64,000 bases of DNA from Microbacterium sp. VKM Ac-2923 (GTDB lineage: Bacteria > Actinomycetota > Actinomycetes > Actinomycetales > Microbacteriaceae): positions 345,687-409,686 of the forward strand of contig NZ_JALGRP010000003.1 in the NCBI RefSeq assembly GCF_022815605.1, written 5' to 3'. Below the pieces are notes generated by a model that had not been told where the DNA came from, did not search any database, and was given only the letters and a program-made list of their open reading frames with translations. Below, one piece after another: positions 57,069 to 64,000 of the stretch. Numbering within the stretch: the stretch's first letter is position 1; each line of letters starts with the position of its first letter. The position numbers were made by a program, and so were the translations under genes.

Positions 57069-58740
<1,672 letters not shown>

Positions 58741-58773
58741 ATCCCGTCCAGTCTAGGGGCGGCCTGCCGCGGG

Positions 58774-58791
58774 GGCCGACGATCGTCGGCC
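58774..58791. terminator. Perfect 18-nt palindrome before the lipoprotein gene end
   Basis: GGCCGACGATCGTCGGCC is self-complementary. It lies 5 nt after the stop of the minus-strand lipoprotein gene and upstream of ettA; a terminator role is likely. Confidence 0.5.
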
Positions 58792-58796
58792 GCTCG

Positions 58797-59309
58797 TCAC
58801 CAGTCGATCGGCCGCGTCTGCCCGATCAGGCATCCGCCGGACGACAGTCCCGGGAGCACCGTCGTGACGGGATCACCGATGGACGGGCCCACCTGGCCGA
58901 CGAGGCACTCGTCGCCGAGGCGGACCGCGAACTCGATGCTCTCCGCACCGTTGCCGATCGTGGAGGTGTCAGGGGTGACCTGCATCGTCCCCTTGTCGAA
59001 GCCCGATGCCGTCAGCGCGTCGACGTACGCGCGCCCGGAGACCTGGTCCGCTCCCGCCCAGACAGTGGAGACGACCTGGGTGAAGATCGGGAGGTTCTGC
59101 TGAGCGCTCCCTCCGGGGACGAAGGCGACGGGGGACGGCGAAATCGGTGCCGGGACGGTATCCGCGGGTGCGGGCGACGCCGAGGAGCCGGCGTCGCCCG
59201 CACCCGTCGGAGTGGACGCCGGCGCGGGCGGCTCGCCCGTGCAGCCCGCGAGGGCCAGAACGGCCACAAGGGTCAGGGCGGCGAGGGGACGACCGAGGGA
59301 GCGAGACAC
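58797..59309 (-). CDS. Hypothetical secreted lipoprotein
   Basis: A 170-aa protein with a lipoprotein signal: GRPLAALTLVAVLALAGC with the acylated Cys at residue 23. A Pro/Ala/Thr linker follows, then a domain of about 110 residues (IFTQVVSTVWAGADQVSGRA, YVDALTASGFDKGTMQVTPD, SIEFAVRLGDECLVGQVGPS, GGCLIGQTRPIDW). The two late Cys may form a disulfide. It resembles a domain of unknown function found in Micrococcales lipoproteins. The start is GTG 59309 with TAGACT 7 nt upstream, probably leaderless. Confidence 0.8.
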   Translation of the reverse strand: MSRSLGRPLAALTLVAVLALAGCTGEPPAPASTPTGAGDAGSSASPAPADTVPAPISPSPVAFVPGGSAQQNLPIFTQVVSTVWAGADQVSGRAYVDALTASGFDKGTMQVTPDTSTIGNGAESIEFAVRLGDECLVGQVGPSIGDPVTTVLPGLSSGGCLIGQTRPIDW

Positions 59310-59480
59310 GGTTTCGAGTCTACGGAACGCCGCGCCTGAGCCCGCCGGCCTGCGTACCCGCCGCCAGACGGCGGTGACGACTGAGCCCCTGACCTCCTGC
59401 TGCACCGCCGTTCGCCGCGAAGGCGTCGGGACGCAGCGTCCGCCGCCCTCCGGCCGGAGCCGCCTCTCGCGGGCAGGGCG

Positions 59481-60011
59481 TCAGAACGGCGCCTCCAAGT
59501 CTGCCGCTTCCACCAGACCGCCCGCCCCGGCTCTGACCCCGACCGGCTCCCCCGGGGCTCCCGGAACCGACCACGCGGCCTCCATCGCCCCTCCCGCCTG
59601 CGCCTCGGTGTCCGCCGCGGCCCGGTCCGGCGAGGGAGCCGTCTGCGCTGTGGGCTTCGGCGTGCGGTCGAAGCGCGTCGTCCCCCAGCGCAGATCGTGA
59701 CCGATGGCGTCGGCGACGACGTCGGCACTCACCCCGCGCTTCGTCTCGGTCTCCCATTCGCGCAGCCGCAGTCGGCCGCTCAGGACGACCCGCTCTCCTT
59801 TGCGCAGGGAGCGCAGGGCGTTGGCGCCCAGTTCGCCGAACACCGAGATCGAGTAATAGTTCGTGTGCGCGTCGACCCATTCGCCGCGCTCCTTGTCGAG
59901 CCTGCGCTCGCCGACGGCGAGGCGGAAGGCTGCGACGGAGCCGCCCCCACGCGTTGCGCGCTGCTCGAGATCCCCGACGATGTTGCCTACCAGGGTGATG
60001 TGGTCGCTCAT
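59481..60011 (-). CDS. ssb: Single-stranded DNA-binding protein
   Basis: A 176-aa OB-fold protein: MSDHITLVGNIVGDLEQRAT, VAAFRLAVGERRLDKERGEW, NYYSISVFGELGANALRSLR and KGERVVLSGRLRLREWETE cover the SSB domain (residues 1-105). The C-terminal tail is acidic to neutral and ends LEAPF, not the DDDIPF of the main replicative SSB. This suggests an accessory SSB that does not recruit the usual partners. The ATG at 60011 fits the domain start; the frame is open a little further up. Confidence 0.9.
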   Translation of the reverse strand: MSDHITLVGNIVGDLEQRATRGGGSVAAFRLAVGERRLDKERGEWVDAHTNYYSISVFGELGANALRSLRKGERVVLSGRLRLREWETETKRGVSADVVADAIGHDLRWGTTRFDRTPKPTAQTAPSPDRAAADTEAQAGGAMEAAWSVPGAPGEPVGVRAGAGGLVEAADLEAPF

Positions 60012-60216
60012 GATGTTGTCCTCTCGACGTGATGTGCGCTCCGGCATCCGTGTGCCCGACGGATGCCGGAGCCACGCTCAGGATGGCTCGGGCGCGGACG
60101 AGAGCGCGGCGTATTTCCGCGGGTCCGTGGAGGAACGGATCGATCGACCGGATGGGGAGGAGTGGCCCGGGATCGCGCCGACACCGATGTCGGAGGTTGG
60201 TCCTATCGTCAGCGGC

Positions 60217-60474
60217 ATGAGCACCGCACTGTGGAACGATCCCGCACCGGCCCCGCGCTCGGCCGGTTGGGGCGCGGCGACGCACGTCGCCGCCGGCCTG
60301 TGGCGCATCGCCGATCCGCGCGGCATCGTCGTGGGTCACATCCGTGCGATCGCCTCCGACGCGGGGTGGCGCTACGCCGCCGAGCGGTTCCATACCGCGT
60401 CGGGGGGCTTCCGCCGTCTCGGCGAGTTCTGGTCGTCGAGCGATGCCCTCGAGTGTCTTCGTTACGCGCGATGA
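60217..60474 (+). CDS. Small hypothetical protein
   Basis: An 85-aa protein of unknown function: WNDPAPAPRSAGWGAATHVA, GLWRIADPRGIVVGHIRAIA, ERFHTASGGFRRLGEFWSSS. It may be a small alpha/beta protein. TATCGT (60204-60209) lies 7 nt before the ATG at 60217, with no ribosome site, which supports the start and a leaderless mRNA. It converges with the MocR gene. Confidence 0.65.
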   Translation: MSTALWNDPAPAPRSAGWGAATHVAAGLWRIADPRGIVVGHIRAIASDAGWRYAAERFHTASGGFRRLGEFWSSSDALECLRYAR

Positions 60475-60517
60475 GTCCCCGTCGCCCGTCCCGCCCGGCC
60501 CCGACCGTCCGCTCAGA

Positions 60518-61936
60518 TCAGATCACCGTGGCGAAGTCCTCTCGCACGGGGCTCGTCCGCCCGTCGCGCACGTCATCCCAGGCGACCCGCAGCACATCGA
60601 CGGCACGTTCGAGCGTTGCCGGAGGCGCCGTGAAGGGGACGCGCAGTCGCCTATCGTGGCCTCCCTCGACGGCGAAACGCGACCCTGCCGACAACGCCAG
60701 CCCACGCGCCCGAGCGTTCATGACGAGCGGAGTGCTCAGCGGTTCACCGAGTCCCACCCACAGCGAGACACCGCCGAAGACTTCGGGCACCTCCCAGTCG
60801 GGCAGCTCACTGCGCAGAGCGGCCACCAGGGCGTCGCGGCCCGCGCGCAGCACGTCACCGCGTTGGCGGGCGATCTCGTCGAGCCGCGGCACGAGCCGCG
60901 TCGCAATGGCCTGCTCGATCTCCGGGGTGCCCAGATCGTGTACCGGCCGTCCGCTCGCGAGGCGGCGCACGATGTCGGGGGCCGCGCGGATCCACCCGAC
61001 CCGCAGGCCACCCCACACGGTCTTGCCCAGCGACGCCACGCGGATGATGCGGTCGTCGTCGGGAAACCAAGCCGGTCCGGACGTACGGTCGATGTCCAGT
61101 TGCGCTGTGGTCTCGTCCAGCACGAGCAGGGTCCCGGTCGCTTGTGCCGCCGCGACGAAGGCCGAAACCTCCCCGGCGGTCATCGTCCGGCCCGTCGGAT
61201 TGTGAAAATCGGGCATGAGGTAGGCGAGCGAGGGCAGTGCGCGCGCGAAGCTCTGCGCGGCGCGCTCGAGGTCCCACCCCGTCGTGGAGTCGACCGGCAC
61301 GCCGACGAGGCGCGCTCCGACGCGGCGGAACGCGTCCGCGGCGTGCGGATACGTCGGGGTCTCCAGGATCACCCGATCGGCCCTGCTCAGCAGCACCGAC
61401 GCGATGAGGTGGATCGCGCTCTGAGCGCCCGTCGTGACGAGGATCTGATCGGGGGATGTCGGCATCCCCCGCTCGACATAGTGGCGCGCGATCGCGGCTC
61501 GCAGACGCGGGTCGCCGACCACGTCGTATCCGATGCGCGCGACCAGGGCGGGAGCGTCCTGCGTCGCTTCGGCGATGACCGCCGGCAGGCCGGGCCACGC
61601 CGCCGGACTCGCCTGCTGCAGGTCGATCGTGGCGCCGTCGCCTTCATGGCCCCCGGGATCATTCCTGCGAAGCGGCAGCGTCACGCTACCGCTCCCCCGC
61701 AGGCTCTCGATGTGCCCGGTCGCGCGAAGGCTGCGATACGCGGCGGCGACCGTGGTGCGGCTCAACGAGAGGGCCGAGGCGAGCTCGCGCTCGGCGGGCA
61801 GGGCGGTCGAGGGCGCGAGCCGGTTGTCGAGGCACAGCAGCCGGATGCCATCGGCCAGCGACTCGTAGGCGGAGCCGCTCCCCCGCCAGCCGCCCAGAGC
61901 GGCGGCGAGAGCGCGGGCAGAGATGCGAGAGTCCAT
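60518..61936 (-). CDS. MocR/PdxR family regulator (GntR-type DNA-binding plus aminotransferase fold)
   Basis: A 472-aa regulator. Residues 10-80 are a GntR winged helix (SAYESLADGIRLLCLDNRLA, PAERELASALSLSRTTVAAA then YRSLRATGHIESLRGSGS). The rest is a class I aminotransferase fold (VTTGAQSAIHLIASVLLSRA, YLMPDFHNPTGRTM, LVLDETTAQLDIDR, RVASLGKTVWGGLRVGWIRA with the PLP-binding Lys). It is divergent from a YczE-like membrane gene, a common pairing, and three GATTGG half-sites lie between. TAACGT (61948-61943) is 6 nt before the ATG. Confidence 0.93.
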   Translation of the reverse strand: MDSRISARALAAALGGWRGSGSAYESLADGIRLLCLDNRLAPSTALPAERELASALSLSRTTVAAAYRSLRATGHIESLRGSGSVTLPLRRNDPGGHEGDGATIDLQQASPAAWPGLPAVIAEATQDAPALVARIGYDVVGDPRLRAAIARHYVERGMPTSPDQILVTTGAQSAIHLIASVLLSRADRVILETPTYPHAADAFRRVGARLVGVPVDSTTGWDLERAAQSFARALPSLAYLMPDFHNPTGRTMTAGEVSAFVAAAQATGTLLVLDETTAQLDIDRTSGPAWFPDDDRIIRVASLGKTVWGGLRVGWIRAAPDIVRRLASGRPVHDLGTPEIEQAIATRLVPRLDEIARQRGDVLRAGRDALVAALRSELPDWEVPEVFGGVSLWVGLGEPLSTPLVMNARARGLALSAGSRFAVEGGHDRRLRVPFTAPPATLERAVDVLRVAWDDVRDGRTSPVREDFATVI

Positions 61937-61952
61937 GTGTCCACGTTAGCTC

Positions 61953-61989
61953 GATTGGCATCCTGCCTAACATCCAATCGTCTGATTGG
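61953..61989. promoter_or_regulatory. Probable MocR operator between the divergent genes
   Basis: Three 6-nt half-sites: GATTGG at 61953-61958, CCAATC at 61974-61979 and GATTGG at 61984-61989. The first and third are direct repeats 31 nt apart; the second is inverted. The third overlaps the -10 position of the membrane gene and the first lies just upstream of the MocR -10 box, so both activation and autoregulation are possible. Confidence 0.65.
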
Positions 61990-61997
61990 ATCTTTCC

Positions 61998-62606
61998 ATG
62001 CTCTCCCGGATCACCCGTCTCCTCGTCGGACTCGCGCTGTACGGCGTGGGGTGCGCCCTCACCGTCGCCGCCGGCCTCGGCGTCGACCCGTGGACCGTCT
62101 TCGCGCAGGGCCTTTCCCGCGTCACGGGCGTCGGAATCGGCTGGATCACCAACACCGTGGGCCTAGCCGTCCTGCTGCTGTGGATTCCGCTCCACCAGCG
62201 GCCCGGAGTCGGCACCGTCGCCAACATCCTGCTCGTCGGCACGAGCATGCAGGTGGCGCTCTGGGTCTTGCCTCACCCCGATCAGCTCTGGATGCAGGCA
62301 CTGCTTCTCGTCGCCGGCGTCGTCCTGGTCGCGACCGCATCCGGGCTGTACATCGGCGCGCGCTTCGGCCCCGGACCGCGCGACGGGCTGATGACGGGTC
62401 TGCACGGTCGATTCGGGTGGCCGATCTGGGCGTGCCGTCTCGTCGTCGAGGGGTCGGTGCTCGTCCTGGGCTGGCTTCTCGGGGGCACCGTGGGCCTCGG
62501 GACGGTCGTGTTCGCCCTGGGAATCGGCCCGCTCGTGCACATCGCGATGCCGTTGCTCGCGTTCCCGCGGCCCACATCCCGTCCCCCGCGGCTCGCAAAC
62601 GCCTGA
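61998..62606 (+). CDS. YczE/YitT-type membrane protein
   Basis: A 202-aa protein with five membrane spans: RLLVGLALYGVGCALTVAAG, WITNTVGLAVLLLWIPL, TVANILLVGTSMQVALWVL, LLLVAGVVLVATASGLYIGA and LVVEGSVLVLGWLLGGTVG. GPGPRDGLMTGLHGRFGWPI is the motif of the YczE group. These are often next to MocR regulators and may move a PLP-related or amino compound, not proven. ATG 61998 follows the operator closely; the likely -10 (TTGGAT) is poor, fitting activator control. Confidence 0.88.
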   Translation: MLSRITRLLVGLALYGVGCALTVAAGLGVDPWTVFAQGLSRVTGVGIGWITNTVGLAVLLLWIPLHQRPGVGTVANILLVGTSMQVALWVLPHPDQLWMQALLLVAGVVLVATASGLYIGARFGPGPRDGLMTGLHGRFGWPIWACRLVVEGSVLVLGWLLGGTVGLGTVVFALGIGPLVHIAMPLLAFPRPTSRPPRLANA

Positions 62607-62783
62607 GGCGGAAATCGGGGCCCGGGCCCGTCGGCGCATGGATCCCGCTCACGAGGTATCAGCCCGCGGGGTGCGTCGCGCACGACGACGGAGGCCGGAT
62701 TCCGCCCGCCCGCCTCACCGGCGCGCGGAATCCGTTGCGCACGCCGCCGCAGCTGGTCGGTCAGCCGGGCGACGCGGCAGCCG

Positions 62784-62993
62784 TCAGTGCTCTCGGAACT
62801 CCGGCCGGTCGCTCCCGGGCTTGAGGTGCGAGTGGAGCGCGTTCTTGGCGATCTCCATCGACGGATAGACGCCGAGTCGTTCGGCCTTGCCCGCCATGTG
62901 AACGCTGTAGCCCTCGGCATCCTGCTGGATCTTGCCGACGGCCCCCACGGGTCCATAAGCGACCCAGAGTCGGTTCGTCACGGTCTCTGACAT
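62784..62993 (-). CDS. Small conserved hypothetical protein
   Basis: A 69-aa protein: SETVTNRLWVAYGPVGAVGK, QQDAEGYSVHMAGKAERLGV then YPSMEIAKNALHSHLKPGSD. It reads like a single small alpha/beta domain with a helix at residues 46-57. No function known. AGGAG lies 5 nt before the ATG. The region 62607-62783 after it holds nothing that I recognise. Confidence 0.7.
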   Translation of the reverse strand: MSETVTNRLWVAYGPVGAVGKIQQDAEGYSVHMAGKAERLGVYPSMEIAKNALHSHLKPGSDRPEFREH

Positions 62994-63096
62994 GAGTGCT
63001 CCTTTGCTCTCTCTGCGGCGGAGATTACGCCGGCCGGGACGGACGCACCAGGGGGCTGGTGCAGCGCGACCAGGTCGACGGATATCCTGAGGACGA

Positions 63097-63172
63097 CCCC
63101 CAGTAGCTCAGTGGATAGAGCAGCGGCCTTCTAATCCGCCGGTCACACGTTCGAATCGTGTCTGGGGGACCA
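63097..63172 (+). tRNA. tRNA-Arg (TCT)
   Basis: CCCCCAGTAGCTCAGTGGAT opens the gene, the anticodon loop CTTCTAA gives TCT, the T-loop is TTCGAAT, and the acceptor CTGGGGG with A and an encoded CCA closes it (76 nt). Confidence 0.94.
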
Positions 63173-63207
63173 GGACCGATGTCGGAGCCCCTCACTAAGA
63201 TGTGGGG

Positions 63208-63834
63208 ATGGTAAACGCCTCCGAGAACGACCGGCTCGTCTGGATCGACTGCGAGATGACGGGTCTCGACCTGGCGGTCGACGAACTCGTGGAGATCGCC
63301 GTCGTCATCACCGACTTCGAGTTGAACGTGCTCGACCCGGGCTTCCAGATCGTCATCAAGCCCGACGACTCCGCCTTGGCCAACATGGGCGAGTTCGTCA
63401 CCCAGATGCACAGGTCCTCCGGACTGATCGACGAGATCCCGAACGGCGTGAGTCTCGCGGATGCCGAGTTCCAGGCGCTGGAGTACATCCAGCGGTTCGC
63501 CCCCGTCGAGGGCAAGGCGCCCCTCGCCGGCAACACCATCGGCACCGACCGCATGTTCCTCGCGAAGTACATGCCGCGCGTCGACCGGTGGTTGCACTAC
63601 CGCAACGTCGACGTCTCGAGCATCAAGGAGCTGTCGCGCCGGTGGTATCCCCGCGCCTATTTCCAGGCGCCGGCCAAGCACGGTGGCCATCGCGCCCTCG
63701 CGGATATCCGTGAGTCCATCCGCGAGCTGGCCTACTACCGCGCCGCGGTCTTCGTGCCGCAGCCCGGGCCGACGAGCGACGAGGCGAAGGCCGTCTCATC
63801 GGCGGCCGTGTCGTCGTTCGCTTTGGACGTATGA
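63208..63834 (+). CDS. orn: Oligoribonuclease
   Basis: A 208-aa DEDDh 3'-5' exonuclease that degrades RNA fragments of 2-5 nt. LVWIDCEMTGLDLAVDELVE (DxE, motif I), GNTIGTDRMFLAKYMP (motif II) and KHGGHRALADIRESIRELAY (HxxxxxD, motif III) are all present. The last 25 residues are a short Ala/Ser-rich tail. TAAGAT (63196-63201) lies exactly 6 nt before ATG 63208, so the mRNA is probably leaderless. It lies between tRNA-Arg and tRNA-His. Confidence 0.96.
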   Translation: MVNASENDRLVWIDCEMTGLDLAVDELVEIAVVITDFELNVLDPGFQIVIKPDDSALANMGEFVTQMHRSSGLIDEIPNGVSLADAEFQALEYIQRFAPVEGKAPLAGNTIGTDRMFLAKYMPRVDRWLHYRNVDVSSIKELSRRWYPRAYFQAPAKHGGHRALADIRESIRELAYYRAAVFVPQPGPTSDEAKAVSSAAVSSFALDV

Positions 63835-63869
63835 CATAATCGTTCAGTTGTCTGCTGCGGCAGACACAT

Positions 63870-63946
63870 GGTGGCTATAGCTCAGTTGGTAGAGCACCGC
63901 GTTGTGGTCGCGGGGGCCGCGGGTTCAAGTCCCGTTAGCCACCCCA
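63870..63946 (+). tRNA. tRNA-His (GTG)
   Basis: GGTGGCTATAGCTCAGTTGG with the G-1 at 63870 typical of tRNA-His; the anticodon loop TTGTGGT gives GTG; the T-loop is TTCAAGT, and TAGCCAC, C, then encoded CCA close it. Confidence 0.95.
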
Positions 63947-63952
63947 GTAAAA

Positions 63953-64000
63953 TCAAGGGAAAACGGAGCACCGGAAACGGTTTGCCCACATCTTGCCCAC
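63953..64000 (-). CDS. Possible integrase, last 15 codons (partial)
   Basis: The minus strand from the window edge reads VGKMWANRFRCSVFP then TGA at 63955-63953, 7 nt from the tRNA-His CCA end. VGKMWA followed by a short tail is how many actinobacterial tyrosine integrases end, and such genes often sit next to the tRNA they use as attachment site. Only 48 nt are visible, so this is a pointer and not a firm call. Confidence 0.35.
   Translation of the reverse strand: MGKMWANRFRCSVFP

Overview
The window looks like a chromosome segment from a high-GC actinobacterium of the family Microbacteriaceae, most likely Microbacterium. This rests on the very high G+C, the order rplU-rpmA-obg-proB-proA-(small membrane gene)-nadD-(anchored protein)-rsfS, paired clpP1/clpP2 next to clpX and tig, a [2Fe-2S]-type ferrochelatase, group II truncated haemoglobin, and the very frequent heptamer GGATGCC/GGCATCC. 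Most genes are housekeeping and tightly packed, with ATGA, GTGA or TGATG overlaps inside operons. Many single genes have a TANNNT hexamer 6-7 nt before the start codon, which suggests leaderless mRNAs.

Layout. 1-206: tail of a TAXI-type TRAP binding protein. 295-6916: ribosome, GTPase, proline and NAD operon on the minus strand, with an in-frame proB-proA fusion. 7128-11340: DUF4031 protein, RNase E/G and a VKOR protein. 11341-12144: repeat-filled intergenic region. 12145-18028: ndk, DUF4233 gene, folC and ileS, with an ileS T-box leader that carries a REP-like hairpin. 18285-23568: complete peptide/nickel-type ABC importer. 23676-25126: a winged-helix/DUF559 nuclease-like gene flanked on both sides by inverted pairs of a 62-nt hairpin element. 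25261-30339: valS, a small gene, and an M3 peptidase. 30526-35780: the ATP-dependent proteolysis and folding cluster clpX, clpP2, clpP1, a TPR gene and tig. 35854-36183: tRNA-Pro and tRNA-Gly.

36306-40766 is an accessory island beside tRNA-Gly. It is a four-gene operon that contains a Kiwa pair (KwaA-like membrane protein and KwaB/DUF4868 protein). The pair lies between a 616-aa protein with a PD-(D/E)XK-like core plus a C-terminal beta domain, and a 363-aa protein that joins a DRGH-type endonuclease module to a second EVK nuclease core. This is the best candidate in the window for an undescribed (extended Kiwa) defence system.

40917-64000 returns to ordinary genes: gamma carbonic anhydrase, Dps with two DtxR/IdeR-like boxes, amidohydrolase, PaiB-like flavoprotein, Nei glycosylase, rpiB, coproporphyrin ferrochelatase, pepN, an ABC-2 exporter, mscS, truncated globin, two thioesterases, ettA, ssb, a MocR regulator divergent from a YczE-like membrane protein, tRNA-Arg, orn and tRNA-His. 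The last 48 bases read like the C-terminus of an integrase pointing at tRNA-His, so an integrated element probably lies just beyond the window.

The intergenic space holds several repeat families: a 62-nt hairpin (10 copies), a GTGTCCACGACAC palindrome (4 copies), CCCTTCGAC..GCTCAGGG-type REPs, and local tandem repeats.
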